A DNA stretch of 64,000 nucleotides, taken from Ruegeria arenilitoris (GTDB lineage: Bacteria > Pseudomonadota > Alphaproteobacteria > Rhodobacterales > Rhodobacteraceae). This document shows positions 44,647-53,618 of the stretch, piece by piece. Every line of letters starts with the position of its first letter. Position 1 is the stretch's first letter. The DNA lies in NCBI RefSeq assembly GCF_013031355.1, contig NZ_WPZO01000003.1, positions 1 through 64,000 on the forward strand. The letters run 5' to 3'. The translations under genes were made by a program, and so were the position numbers. The notes beneath the pieces are model-generated. The model searched no databases and had not been told where the DNA came from. It saw nothing but the letters and a program-made list of their open reading frames with translations.

Positions 44647-44973
44647 CTAGTTGTTCGATCTGTCGTCGTCTTGGGACAGGATTGTGTCCGCTACCGTGGT
44701 CGCCGCGGTTACGAAGATACCGAGGCCCACGATGATATAAACCATCGTAAAGACTTTCCCTGCTGCGGTTTCAGGAGAAAAGTCACCAAACCCCACCGTC
44801 GAAATCGTTACGACAGAAAAATAGATGGAATCGAGCCAACTCCATCCTTCTACATAATGATAAAACACTGACGCCCATAGGATCATACCTGTTGTGAAGG
44901 CAAGAAGCCCCTTCACCCTGCCATCCTTGAGTGCGACGCCTATCCCTCGAGTTATTCTGGTTAGCGAATTCAT
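44647..44973 (-). CDS. Small two-helix potassium channel
   Basis: 108 residues from ATG 44973. One helix (GLLAFTTGMILWASVFYHYV), a pore loop with the filter TVGFGD (59-64) and a second helix (VYIIVGLGIFVTAATTV) form a minimal Ion_trans_2 channel. No RCK domain follows, so regulation by ligands is not evident. The start could also be an ATG at 45006. Confidence 0.8.
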   Translation of the reverse strand: MNSLTRITRGIGVALKDGRVKGLLAFTTGMILWASVFYHYVEGWSWLDSIYFSVVTISTVGFGDFSPETAAGKVFTMVYIIVGLGIFVTAATTVADTILSQDDDRSNN

Positions 44974-45125
44974 GACCCTACCATAGCAATCAACGTGCGC
45001 ATACATAGCATTTTTTGAATTAATTCGAAAATACTCGAACAATTTACCCACCACGCGCCCGACCCACATGCCAGACCGCCGCCAAAATCAACTTCCAGAA
45101 TTTCCACCTTAAAAGCACTAAGACA

Positions 45126-45364
45126 GGTGGTGTCAGTCAAAATCGAACCAGTCTCAACTGGGCCAGTATAGCTGCCCTTTATGCCGCACCAAGTTCGCGC
45201 CACTCGGCGAGAGCGGCGGGACGTGTCAGCGTCAAGATATCTCTGCTAGCTAGCGATCTTTCCTAGTTGAATTGGTTGTAGACGGAGGAATGGACGGAGG
45301 CGAATTTTCGGCGCGGTTGTTGAGCCACCTGCCCGCATCAAGGCAGGTTCTTCTGGCAAGAACC
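45126..45364 (-). repeat. Short (239-bp) non-autonomous derivative of the IS6-family element
   Basis: It begins GGTGGTGTCAGTC and ends, read on the other strand, GGTTCTTGCCAGAAGAAC. The interior matches the 41.0 kb copy (CACTCGGCGAGAGCGGCGGG, GTTGTAGACGGAGGAATGG). The nearly equal length suggests one founding deletion product that spread. The rest of the 45.1-45.4 kb gap holds nothing recognisable. Confidence 0.7.
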
Positions 45365-45446
45365 TCGCAGCCTCTCCGACATCGGTTCTTAGCAGGCGAG
45401 GTTGGAGTTAGAGTAGTCCAGACAAGAACTTAACGCTTGGTTTTCT

Positions 45447-46604
45447 ATGCACGTTGCCGGCTTTCTGATTACCCTTGGTGTCCTCTTCCTTGCCGGGTTG
45501 GCGGCCGACCAGTTTGGCCGGGCCACGCATCTTCCTCGTGTTACAACCTTACTTTTCCTTGGTCTGATCGCCGGGAACGCCGGAATGGGGTTGATCCCGC
45601 TGGACGTTGCCATGTGGTTCGATGAGGTATCCATTGTTGCCTTGACGATGGTCGCGTTTCTTCTTGGAGGATCTTTGACCCGCGAGAACCTGGTTCGGCA
45701 TGGCCGAGCCATTCTTACGATTTCGATTTCGATTGTGGCTGCGACCCTCGTAGTTGTCTCATTTGGACTGACCGCAATTGGTCTGCCCTTCGGACTGGCG
45801 TTGGTGTTGGCGGCAATTGCCACAGCAACGGCCCCGGCCGCCATGACCGATGTGATCAAACAATCCGGTGTATCCAATAGTTTCACCCAGACCTTAAAGG
45901 GCGTGGTAGCGATTGACGATGCTTGGGGCCTGATTGCTTTCAGTGTCGTCTTGGTTCTGGCCGGCCAAACCGATGGCTGGACCACAATCACGGCCACTGC
46001 GATGTGGGATTTCGGCGGCGCAATTGTTCTGGGCGTCGCATTGGGCGTTCCGGCCGCTTACTTGACGGGGCGCTTAAAGCCAGGCGAGCCAGTGCAGGCC
46101 GAAGCGATAGGCATCGTCTTTCTTACTGCGGGCCTTGCACTTTGGCTGGAGGTTTCGTTCCTCGTAACAGGCATGGTTGCGGGCGCTGTTATCGGGAATC
46201 TTGCCCGCCACCATGACCGCGCCTTTCACGAGATCGAGCACATTCAGTGGCCATTCATGATCCTGTTCTTCCTGCTGGCTGGTGCCACATTGGATGTTGA
46301 AGCCTTCGGCTTGATGGGCTGGGCGGGTGTCGCTTTTTTGATCCTGCGCACCGTAGCGCGCGTTGTCGGCGGCTATTGCGGAGCTAGACTTGGCGGCCTT
46401 CCCCGCCGCCAGGCCCACTGGTACGGTCCCGCTTTACTACCGCAGGCCGGTGTTGCGGTGGGAATGGCACTCGTTGCCGGAGAGCAGTTTCCAAATTGGG
46501 CCGCATCCATTATGGCCTTTACCCTCGCCAGTACTGTGGCCTTCGAAGTGTTGGGGCCGCCACTGACTCTCATGTCAATCAGACGCACGGCTGATACGGA
46601 TTAG
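45447..46604 (+). CDS. Cation:proton antiporter (CPA/Na+-H+ exchanger family)
   Basis: 385 residues with 12 or so helices. It includes LALVLAAIATATAPAAMTDV and VVAIDDAWGLIAFSVVLVL, whose ASP pair (DD in VAIDDAW) is the ion-binding site of CPA2-type exchangers. It exchanges Na+ or K+ for protons at the inner membrane. The ribosome site is weak. It converges on the cytochrome c gene with 15 bases between. Confidence 0.85.
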   Translation: MHVAGFLITLGVLFLAGLAADQFGRATHLPRVTTLLFLGLIAGNAGMGLIPLDVAMWFDEVSIVALTMVAFLLGGSLTRENLVRHGRAILTISISIVAATLVVVSFGLTAIGLPFGLALVLAAIATATAPAAMTDVIKQSGVSNSFTQTLKGVVAIDDAWGLIAFSVVLVLAGQTDGWTTITATAMWDFGGAIVLGVALGVPAAYLTGRLKPGEPVQAEAIGIVFLTAGLALWLEVSFLVTGMVAGAVIGNLARHHDRAFHEIEHIQWPFMILFFLLAGATLDVEAFGLMGWAGVAFLILRTVARVVGGYCGARLGGLPRRQAHWYGPALLPQAGVAVGMALVAGEQFPNWAASIMAFTLASTVAFEVLGPPLTLMSIRRTADTD

Positions 46605-46619
46605 CAGATTGGTCAGTGG

Positions 46620-47027
46620 CTAATCAGCCTGGATAGATTCAAGAAAGGCGAGCAAATTCGCCAACGGCAAGCCTAACATCATTGGTTGTCCATTAGGCAA
46701 AGCCACCGCGATTTGTTGGTCTGTCTCAAACACCGCGCCAAAGATTGGCATTTCGCCCCCATGGGCGAGCAATTGTGAACGACCATCAATCTGTTCAGCT
46801 ATGCGATCTATCGGAAACACACCGTCGTTTTCGCCCGCCAACTTGGTGAGGTCAGGTGTTCGAATAGCCAGCATTTCAGCCATTGGTCCGTCCCCGGTCG
46901 CTTCGAAACCGTGGCATTGCCAGCAATATGTCCGGTACAAATCGCTACCGCTATCAACACTGATGTCCTGCGCCAGTGCAGATCCCGTGGCGAACATTGC
47001 CAATAAAATTCCGGGAAAAACCTGCAT
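46620..47027 (-). CDS. Small periplasmic cytochrome c
   Basis: 135 residues from ATG 47027, preceded by GGAGGAG. A signal peptide ends at SALAQ (about 20). The haem motif is CWQCH (C35, C38, H39), and the methionine of GGEMPIFG is the likely axial ligand. It is a class I monohaem cytochrome. No oxidase is next to it; it could serve PuuD, the flavocytochrome or CO dehydrogenase, but nothing shows which. Confidence 0.87.
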   Translation of the reverse strand: MQVFPGILLAMFATGSALAQDISVDSGSDLYRTYCWQCHGFEATGDGPMAEMLAIRTPDLTKLAGENDGVFPIDRIAEQIDGRSQLLAHGGEMPIFGAVFETDQQIAVALPNGQPMMLGLPLANLLAFLESIQAD

Positions 47028-47187
47028 ATGCTCCTCCAATTCGCTGCCTCTGATGAAGTTTCTATTTAACGGCATCCCTAAGAAACTTCTTTGACCTTGC
47101 TCATGGTAATTGCACCAGTACCCACGCTGGCGTTTCAGTCGAATGGCGTTTGAGTACGCGCCAAATCTAATCTAGGCCAACCTTCCT

Positions 47188-48792
47188 CTACGCCACTTCG
47201 GCATCGACCCCACCACGCTTGTCTCCAGACGAAGCTCCTTCCAGTACGTTCAAATGCCAGCGAATTCGCCAAAGGTGATAGGACACTCGATGCAGCCACC
47301 GGAGAGAGTCCAACCTAGCCCAAACCACTTCGTCCGGCAGACTGTCAGTCGCAGCGTCGGAAATGAGCAAGTCTCTGCGAATTTTCCGCTGCCGTCGCAG
47401 AAAACGGCGAACACGGTTCAGCGTGCCTTCACATTTTTCTGGATTGTCGATTTCCAAGTAACCGTCAGTTGCTGAAATCACCACTGAAGCAAGCCGTTTC
47501 AACCGCTGGTCTTTCCGCAACTCGCTTATCCTATCATCTTGACTAGACCGGTAGAGCAACCGATCAAGATGATCGAGGACATGGTACATACCCTTGATAC
47601 TGGATATCTCTAAATCGGACCTGCTGGACAGTTCTATCTTGTCTAGATACGAGCGCGCTTCGGACACAGCCGTCTCAATGTTGTCCCGCCCATAGTCAGT
47701 TCCGTTTAGCTGCGATGCCCCCATACGTGACCGAAGGTGCGCCACTTCGGCCATAACAATTTGATCCACCGCGGTTTTTGCCGCATCCACGGCTATTTCC
47801 GGCATTCCGAGCACCAGCGGATCCAGAGATCTGGTTAACTCAGCGCCTCGGTCGGGTACGAGCGCCTCGATAAATCTGGCAAACGGTTTAGCGAACGGCA
47901 GGATTAGCGCTACGCCTATTGCGTTGAAGAAACTATGGAATGCGACAAGCGCAGTCAGCGAATTTCCAGTCCCTGCCCCGCTTACAAAGATCGAAGCAAA
48001 TGGCCCCAGCAGAAAAAATGCCATGACACCCGTCATCACGTTGTAGATCACATGAGCAAAACCAGTTCGACGAGCCATCGTGCCCCCGCCAAAGGTGGCC
48101 AGAACTGCCGTGAAAGTTGTCCCAACGTCCATTCCAATGACGAGAGCCGCTGCTTGAGGGAAGTTCACTGCACCAGCGCTCAACGCAGCCAATGCCGTTG
48201 CGACGCCAGCACTCGAAGACTGAGTCACCATCGTGATAAGGACGCCGATCATGACAAGCTTTAGCCTGCCAAGTAGTGTATCTGGTGGAAAATCGGCAGG
48301 GGTAACTACGCCGCGAAATGCGTCGAGCCCAGACTTGAGCTGCTCGATCCCAATGAAAATCAAGCTGAACCCGGCCAACGCCAACCCAAGGCCTGAAACC
48401 GCTTTTCTTCCCGAAAGCGCCAGCAAAGCCCCAACAAAAACAACGGGCAACATCACTTGACCCAGGTCCAGCTTGAACCCCAAGAGCGCGACGAGCCAAC
48501 CTGTCATGGTCGTTCCGATATTGGCCCCAAAGATGATCCCAAGCGCTTGGGGAAACGTGAGCAGACCAGACGCGACAAATCCGACTGCTGCGACAGTGGT
48601 CGCACTGGAGGACTGGATTGCAGCTGTCGTGACCGCGCCTGTAACCGCCCCAGTCAACGGTGTCGAAGTGAACCGACCCAAAACATCGCGCAGTCGCGCC
48701 CCGGCCAAAGCCTTCAGACCGTCCGTCATTAACAGCATTCCGACAAGGAATAGGCCAATGCCGCCCAAAGCTGGTAACAGGTTCCAGAACAT
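47188..48792 (-). CDS. Na+/phosphate cotransporter family protein with PhoU-like C-terminus
   Basis: 534 residues from ATG 48792 (TTG 48801 and GTG 48795 are possible). Two QSSSATT/QSSSAGV repeats lie in the membrane half, and a helical PhoU-like tail follows from about 340. It has the same domain plan as the 1.7 kb gene but is not a close copy. An FNR-type box lies 120 bases upstream, so oxygen-dependent control is possible. Confidence 0.85.
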   Translation of the reverse strand: MFWNLLPALGGIGLFLVGMLLMTDGLKALAGARLRDVLGRFTSTPLTGAVTGAVTTAAIQSSSATTVAAVGFVASGLLTFPQALGIIFGANIGTTMTGWLVALLGFKLDLGQVMLPVVFVGALLALSGRKAVSGLGLALAGFSLIFIGIEQLKSGLDAFRGVVTPADFPPDTLLGRLKLVMIGVLITMVTQSSSAGVATALAALSAGAVNFPQAAALVIGMDVGTTFTAVLATFGGGTMARRTGFAHVIYNVMTGVMAFFLLGPFASIFVSGAGTGNSLTALVAFHSFFNAIGVALILPFAKPFARFIEALVPDRGAELTRSLDPLVLGMPEIAVDAAKTAVDQIVMAEVAHLRSRMGASQLNGTDYGRDNIETAVSEARSYLDKIELSSRSDLEISSIKGMYHVLDHLDRLLYRSSQDDRISELRKDQRLKRLASVVISATDGYLEIDNPEKCEGTLNRVRRFLRRQRKIRRDLLISDAATDSLPDEVVWARLDSLRWLHRVSYHLWRIRWHLNVLEGASSGDKRGGVDAEVA

Positions 48793-48911
48793 CACGAACA
48801 ACTTTCCACCCTAAACCCCACACTGCCGAACGCGGTAGCTTCGCTTTTAAGGCCGACGGCTATCGACAATTGGTTTGCGTTCAGCTTCGCAGACCCGACA
48901 TCGCGTGTTGA

Positions 48912-48925
48912 TTGACACAGATCAA
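48912..48925. promoter_or_regulatory. FNR-type box
   Basis: TTGAC-ACAG-ATCAA fits the FNR/FnrL consensus TTGAY-N4-RTCAA exactly. It is 120 bases upstream of the Na/Pi cotransporter start, on the side from which that gene is read. Confidence 0.55.
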
Positions 48926-49044
48926 AGCACCAGCATGATTCATATAGTGAAATACGAATGTTTTAACGCGATCTACGTTCACCGACCTGTCCCCAAGCAA
49001 ACACGAAGGTGAACGGAATTCCGAATGCGTGGAAGTTCCACCAG

Positions 49045-49077
49045 TGGGGGCTCGGCAAGAGTGGTGGCGAGCCCCCA
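49045..49077. terminator. Terminator-like hairpin near hsp20
   Basis: TGGGGGCTCG (49045-49054) pairs with CGAGCCCCCA (49068-49077). It lies about 100 bases beyond the hsp20 stop and could end that message. The only T-run (TTT) is on the plus-strand side. Confidence 0.45.
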
Positions 49078-49180
49078 TTTCATGATTGGCGACCAATTCC
49101 CCCCACTTGATCGCGTCTCAAAGCAGGCCGATCTATGAGCGGCCCACTATGTTGTCGTACTTAAGAACAGTTTCCAGCCA

Positions 49181-49693
49181 CTAGGCCGTATACTTGGACG
49201 AGACCTTGATCTTACGGCTTGGATCCTGAGGCTCTGTCTTCAGCATATCGATATGCAGCACACCTTTGTCGAATGACGCCGAAATCTTGTCGATATCGAC
49301 GGTCTCTGGCAGCATCATAGCTCTGGAAAAGCTGCCATAGCTTCTTTCGCTGACACGCAGATCGCCTGCTTCATCATGTGCAATCTTTTTTTGGCCACGC
49401 AGGATGAGGCGGCGCTCTTTGATTTCAATTTCGACATCATCCTCTTCGAGCCCTGGCAATTCAGCCGTCAAGACAATTGCATTTTCCGTTTCTTGGACAT
49501 CAATCGCCGGTGAAATCGCGCCCGTCATATCAAGTGACGGGAAACCCGTGCGTTGCGCAGCTGTTTCCATTGGAAGAAAAGGTGACCCTCCCCCAAAAAA
49601 CCGCGACATCAGGGTTTCCATTTCGCGTCGAAAGTTATCGGAGAGCGGATGCGTTCCGGTGAAAAGTTGCGGGGACTTTTTGTCTTCTAACAT
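49181..49693 (-). CDS. Hsp20/alpha-crystallin small heat-shock protein
   Basis: 170 residues. The alpha-crystallin domain runs from about 68 (SPAIDVQETENAIVLTAELP) through VEIEIKERRLILRG to SFDKGVLHIDM, and the C-terminal tail has the IKV motif in place of IXI. The N-terminus includes the common FRREMETLMSRFFGG. It is an ATP-independent holdase for unfolding proteins. AAAGGAGGAGG precedes the ATG and a heat-shock-type promoter lies upstream. Confidence 0.9.
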   Translation of the reverse strand: MLEDKKSPQLFTGTHPLSDNFRREMETLMSRFFGGGSPFLPMETAAQRTGFPSLDMTGAISPAIDVQETENAIVLTAELPGLEEDDVEIEIKERRLILRGQKKIAHDEAGDLRVSERSYGSFSRAMMLPETVDIDKISASFDKGVLHIDMLKTEPQDPSRKIKVSSKYTA

Positions 49694-49730
49694 TTTCTGA
49701 ACCTCCTCCTTTGGTCCGATTTCGCGCGTG

Positions 49731-49758
49731 CAATATTATGGCAGAAAACGCGGTCAAG
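49731..49758 (-). promoter_or_regulatory. RpoH (sigma-32) type promoter of hsp20
   Basis: Read on the minus strand, CTTGACC (49758-49752), ten bases, then CCATAATATTG (49741-49731) fits the heat-shock sigma pattern CTTGAAA-N11-15-CCATNT. The predicted transcript starts near 49724, about 30 bases before the ATG. Confidence 0.6.
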
Positions 49759-49973
49759 GACCTTGATCCTGCGCAAGCATGCAATCTCAACTTCGGCCAG
49801 ATTGAACGCACCGGCTGCACCAATCGGAACAAGGATCGTCGGCCAATAGATCTGCCTCGTTATGCCCCAAAATTGACCGATCTCAGCAGTCTTGATCGGA
49901 ATCTCAGGTCAGCCTAGCGTTTATTCTGAATGAGCTCGAGTTGCCTGCCTCTAGCACAGTGGAGCAAAGCCGT

Positions 49974-51278
49974 ATGAAATGGCCGTATCTGGCGCTGATT
50001 TACGTTTTGCTGATCTTGGCTCCCTTGGGTGTTTCTTGGTCCCTGGGATGGCCACCGCGACCCTTCCATCAAGAGCTCGCATCCGGGCTTGGAATGCTTG
50101 CTTTTTCAATAATCCTGGTGGAATTCCTACTGTCTGGACGGTTCAGGTTAATCTCTTCCGGCTTGGGTATGGATGTGACGATGCGAGTGCACCAGCTAAT
50201 GGCCCGGACCGCGCTCGGCTTTGCGTTGGTGCACCCGCTTCTGTATCAGGGTTCAGCTTCTGGCGGACGCCGCCCATGGGACACAACACATCAACTTACG
50301 ATTACGACCGATTTTTCTGCGCTGGTATCGGGCATCGGCGCTTATTTCTTGTTCTTCATTCTGGTCGCCTCAGCGATTGCCCGTAAATCCCTTGAATACA
50401 AGTACGAGACATGGCGCCTCTTACACGGGCTGGGAGCCTTAATGCTTGCGTGCCTACTGCTGCACCACACCGTCTATGCCGGGCGCTACAGTGGACACCC
50501 GTCACTGACATTTTTCTGGTTTAGCCTGGCCAGTATTGCAGCGGGAACTCTAGTTTATGTCTATCTCGTTCGCCCGTCGTGTCAGGGGAAAAAGCCGTGG
50601 CGCGTCACTTCAGTGTCTCGATTGACACCGAGGCAATGGGAATTACGCCTGAAGCCGGATGGTCACGAGGGGTTAACCTTCCATGCAGGCCAGTTTGCGT
50701 GGCTCAATGTCGGTCACAGTGCCTTCTCGCTGCACGAAAATCCATTCTCGATTAGCTCGGCACCAGCCGAAGGCCCCGAAGTTTCATTTTTGATAAAAGA
50801 GCTTGGGGACTTCACGTGCCGTCTCGGGCAGATCGCTCCGCAAACCCCGGCCTATCTCGACGCCCCATACGGAAACCTGTCTATCAACAACCGTCCGGAA
50901 CAAGGCATCGTTCTGATCGCAGGTGGTGTCGGGATCGCGCCAATGTTGAGCATTTTGCGTCAAGTAAGATTGAGCGGGACACAGCGCGATCTCAAGCTTA
51001 TCTACGGAAATCGGGTAGAAGAGCAGATTGTTTTTCGCGAGGAGCTGTCCGAAGTAGATACAGTTTTCGTTTTGTCCGAACCGCCGAGGGCTTGGCACGG
51101 AGAGACAGGTATGATCGACGGTTCCCTGTTGGACCGCAATTTGTCTTCTGAACAATTTGAAAGCTGGCTGTTTGTTCTCTGCGGCCCCGCTGCCATGATG
51201 GATGCGGCCGAAGATCACCTGATCTCAAGGGGTACTGCGTCTCACCGGATTATTTCTGAAAGGTTTGACTATGATTAA
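49974..51278 (+). CDS. Ferric-reductase-like transmembrane flavocytochrome
   Basis: 434 residues from ATG 49974 (GTGGAG upstream; a TTG at 49941 is possible). Six helices carry histidines for haem (MRVHQLMARTALGFALVHPL and LLHGLGALMLACLLLHHTVY). From about 205 an FAD domain (NPFSISSAP) and an NAD(P) domain (GGVGIAPMLSILR, LCGPAAMM) follow. This is the plan of the NOX/FRE/MsrQ-related family. It moves electrons from cytosolic NAD(P)H across the membrane to an unknown acceptor such as ferric iron. A degenerate FNR-like site lies 70 bases upstream. Confidence 0.8.
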   Translation: MKWPYLALIYVLLILAPLGVSWSLGWPPRPFHQELASGLGMLAFSIILVEFLLSGRFRLISSGLGMDVTMRVHQLMARTALGFALVHPLLYQGSASGGRRPWDTTHQLTITTDFSALVSGIGAYFLFFILVASAIARKSLEYKYETWRLLHGLGALMLACLLLHHTVYAGRYSGHPSLTFFWFSLASIAAGTLVYVYLVRPSCQGKKPWRVTSVSRLTPRQWELRLKPDGHEGLTFHAGQFAWLNVGHSAFSLHENPFSISSAPAEGPEVSFLIKELGDFTCRLGQIAPQTPAYLDAPYGNLSINNRPEQGIVLIAGGVGIAPMLSILRQVRLSGTQRDLKLIYGNRVEEQIVFREELSEVDTVFVLSEPPRAWHGETGMIDGSLLDRNLSSEQFESWLFVLCGPAAMMDAAEDHLISRGTASHRIISERFDYD

Positions 51279-51381
51279 TCTGTTCAGAAAACTGCCCGCA
51301 CGCCAACGGGTGAAGCTCGCAGTTTGGTCTATCAGTTTTGTTACCTGCATCGCCGTCTTGGCCTTTTCCTTAAGGTCGTAA
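51271..51381 (+). CDS. 36-residue single-helix membrane protein, coupled to the reductase
   Basis: The ATG lies inside the last codons of the reductase gene (overlap eight bases), and the frame runs to TAA 51379-51381. The peptide has a basic N-terminus (LFRKLPARQRVKLA) and one hydrophobic helix (VWSISFVTCIAVLAFSL), then RS. This inside-positive topology with translational coupling suggests a real accessory subunit. No family is recognised. Confidence 0.5.
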   Translation: MINLFRKLPARQRVKLAVWSISFVTCIAVLAFSLRS

Positions 51382-51458
51382 GACAGGCCAATACGCATTG
51401 CGTAGCTTCAAAAATGCACGCCCAAGAAGGCAGGCTGGCTTGAAGATTTATGTCATCG

Positions 51459-51478
51459 CGAGTTTTTCGAAAAACTCG
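51459..51478. terminator. Perfect 20-bp palindrome, likely terminator
   Basis: CGAGTTTTTC joined directly to its reverse complement GAAAAACTCG, 78 bases after the small membrane gene. In RNA it would fold with a UUCG-type loop. It may end the reductase message or be a regulator site. Confidence 0.4.
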
Positions 51479-51532
51479 GTATGGGTAGAAAAGCCGTACC
51501 ACAACTCTTTCTACATGCCCTAAAAATCGCCT

Positions 51533-51546
51533 TTGATTGAGATCAA
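51533..51546 (+). promoter_or_regulatory. FNR-type box upstream of the flavodoxin gene
   Basis: TTGAT-TGAG-ATCAA is a perfect match to the FNR/FnrL consensus. It lies 64 bases before the flavodoxin ATG, a usual place for an activated promoter. Confidence 0.65.
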
Positions 51547-51610
51547 GGGCAACGCACGCCACTTATTCATAATCAGTAATCTATTCAGACCGATTTATGG
51601 GAGGATCGGA

Positions 51611-52174
51611 ATGACCGTACTCATCGCCTTCGCTACAGTCGACGGTCAGACGGAAAAGATTGCGCGTTTCATCAGCAATATCGCGACGAAATCCGGCTAC
51701 AACACAAAGGTGATCAATACCGATGAATTGCCCGGCAACGTATCGCTGGACGATGTGGTCAAGGTTATTCTTCTAGCCCCTGTCCACGAACGTCGGCACC
51801 CCGAGTCATTCGAGGCTTTTGTCACGTCCCAAAAAGATGCCTTAACGAAACGAAGGTCTCTCGTGCTTTCTGTCGGTCTAAAAGCAGCGTTTGCGTCAGG
51901 TCGAGAAGAAGCGCGTGATTATCTCAACGAAATGCTATTGCGAACAGGTTTCGAACCGAATGCAACGGCGTTAGTCGCAGGTGCCGTCCGACCCGAAAAC
52001 TACGGGTATTTTGAGAGGGAGATCGTCAAGCACGTCGTGTTGCTAGGGCAGAAGATAGATCCACGGAATGGAGTGCGGGAATTTACTGACTGGGATGAGC
52101 TAACGTCAATTGTGATGGATTTCCTGGGTGGTAACGGTCAAGCAAACCAGCATCAATCTCAGATGAGCTCTTAA
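51611..52174 (+). CDS. Flavodoxin-domain protein (HemG-like)
   Basis: 187 residues from ATG 51611, preceded by GGGAGGA. The FMN phosphate loop is FATVDGQTEKIA (about 7-18), and the rest follows the pattern of the menaquinone-dependent protoporphyrinogen oxidase HemG (VHERRHPESFEAFV). HemG oxidises protoporphyrinogen IX in haem synthesis without oxygen, which fits the FNR box. A general flavodoxin role cannot be excluded. Confidence 0.75.
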   Translation: MTVLIAFATVDGQTEKIARFISNIATKSGYNTKVINTDELPGNVSLDDVVKVILLAPVHERRHPESFEAFVTSQKDALTKRRSLVLSVGLKAAFASGREEARDYLNEMLLRTGFEPNATALVAGAVRPENYGYFEREIVKHVVLLGQKIDPRNGVREFTDWDELTSIVMDFLGGNGQANQHQSQMSS

Positions 52175-52255
52175 CAACATATGGCTGCCCCCATTTTCAC
52201 TCATGAAATTTAAAGCTACGACTATTTGCCAAATCACGCTCGCCGTTTCATTTCA

Positions 52256-53101
52256 CTAGTGCCCTAAAAGTACTGGAAAACTGGTCTGCTCCAACATTGC
52301 TTGCGTGGTTCCACCAAAAACTGACTCTCGTAAATAGGAGTGCCCATAAGCGCCCATTACAACAAGATCAGCCCCCAGTTCTTTCGCGCGCTCTTGAATA
52401 CAGTGATCGATCGAAAGCCCGCCAAGCTGGAACTGCGACACGGCTACGTTGCACTCATGAAAGCTGAGCCATCCAGCAATGTCAGCTCCGGGTTCTTGAC
52501 TTTCTTCGTCATCACCCATTGGCAGATCAAAACACCCAATCACAACTTCCTTGGCCGCCAGAAATAAGGGTAAAGCCAAATGCGCAGCCCTGGACGCCGA
52601 CAAGCTATCATCCCATGCCAGAAAAATGCAGTCGGACTGGGCGAACGGATCTCCATTGATCATCAACGCGACCGGTGAATGGAACAATACCCCGTAGGCG
52701 ATCTTGTGAAACAAATCGGGGTTTTTTCGCAGCCCAGCGTCTACAAAGGCGACATCAGAGCTATTGGCTTGGCGTGCAACAAGATGCTGTAGCTCTGCCC
52801 CTGATCCGATAAAGGCGACGACATTTGCCGATAAACCTTGCCGCATCAGAAGCGCTTCAACTTCGGCAGCGCGGGACTTTAAGGCGGCATTTTTTGCTTC
52901 CAGAACATCCAACCAGTTTGAAGGGAGGCCTGCTTCAACGAACCTGTTTGATCCATACTTTAGGTAAGGCAGGTTGGGTAAAGCCGCGATCAAAACACAT
53001 GTCAGATGGCAGTTTTGGATACGGGCAGCTTCGGCGCGTTCCAAAATCGCCGCGTCGTCAGTATCAGTTCCTAAAAAATATACCGAAGTTCTGCGTAGCA
53101 T
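52256..53101 (-). CDS. Universal stress protein, two UspA domains
   Basis: 281 residues from ATG 53101, preceded by GGAGG. Residues 1 to about 140 are a degenerate Usp domain. From about 150 a second domain ends in ADLVVMGAYGHSYLRESVFGGTT, the typical ATP-binding G2xG9xGS/T-like end. It may be co-transcribed with the SnoaL-like gene upstream, which follows an FNR box; Usp genes under FNR control are common. Confidence 0.8.
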   Translation of the reverse strand: MLRRTSVYFLGTDTDDAAILERAEAARIQNCHLTCVLIAALPNLPYLKYGSNRFVEAGLPSNWLDVLEAKNAALKSRAAEVEALLMRQGLSANVVAFIGSGAELQHLVARQANSSDVAFVDAGLRKNPDLFHKIAYGVLFHSPVALMINGDPFAQSDCIFLAWDDSLSASRAAHLALPLFLAAKEVVIGCFDLPMGDDEESQEPGADIAGWLSFHECNVAVSQFQLGGLSIDHCIQERAKELGADLVVMGAYGHSYLRESVFGGTTQAMLEQTSFPVLLGH

Positions 53102-53188
53102 TCCTGGCCTCCGTCCAAAACCTTCCAGCGCAGACAAGTTGAACGCGCTGTTTCGACCGACACAGAGACAAAGTTACCGTTCGTTCTT

Positions 53189-53566
53189 TTACTTCGGCAT
53201 CATGAAGAACTCTTCCAGTACTATCTTGCCTTCTGCCACGGAATACACAGCGATCTCGCTCAGGGTCAAGCGCTTACCCGTAGTCTTCTGAATTACCTCA
53301 GCCCTAAATCGCACTCCAAAACGGTTGGGTGGGTGAACATACGGTCCATCCACGTCAAGTTCTTGGATTTCATGCGTTGCCAGCCAATCCTCTCGTTTTC
53401 CTCTAATTGCTTCTCGACCCTTTGCAACACGGAATTGCCGAACCGGAGGCACAACTGCTTCAATCGACTGTGCGTTTTCGGCATACATTTCATCAACACA
53501 TGCAAGGCCCCGACGCTCATTCATGGCTTGAACGAATGATCTCCCGATTTCGACTAACTCTTCCAT
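53189..53566 (-). CDS. SnoaL-like/NTF2-fold protein
   Basis: 125 residues with the compact cone-shaped NTF2/SnoaL pattern: VQAMNERRGLACVDEMYAEN, GREAIRGK and a C-terminal strand pair (EIAVYSVAEGKIVLEEFF). It has no signal peptide. Members bind small hydrophobic ligands or act as isomerases; the role here is unknown. It lies 88 bases before the Usp gene, and an FNR box sits 53 bases before its start. Confidence 0.7.
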   Translation of the reverse strand: MEELVEIGRSFVQAMNERRGLACVDEMYAENAQSIEAVVPPVRQFRVAKGREAIRGKREDWLATHEIQELDVDGPYVHPPNRFGVRFRAEVIQKTTGKRLTLSEIAVYSVAEGKIVLEEFFMMPK

Positions 53567-53618
53567 GAGAACCCCTTTGCTTTGCCATTAACTATACCAC
53601 GTCTTGCCCCAGCCAATC

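Larger units (their letters stand above)
48793..49180. other. Intergenic region with an FNR box and a hairpin
   Basis: No gene is supported. It holds the FNR-type box at 48912 and the stem-loop at 49045, described separately. Confidence 0.5.

Noticed and set aside
47933..48823. A 296-codon frame on the minus strand overlapping the second Na/Pi gene
   Set aside because: It is in another frame of the same strand; the cotransporter frame has the QSS repeats and is clearly real.
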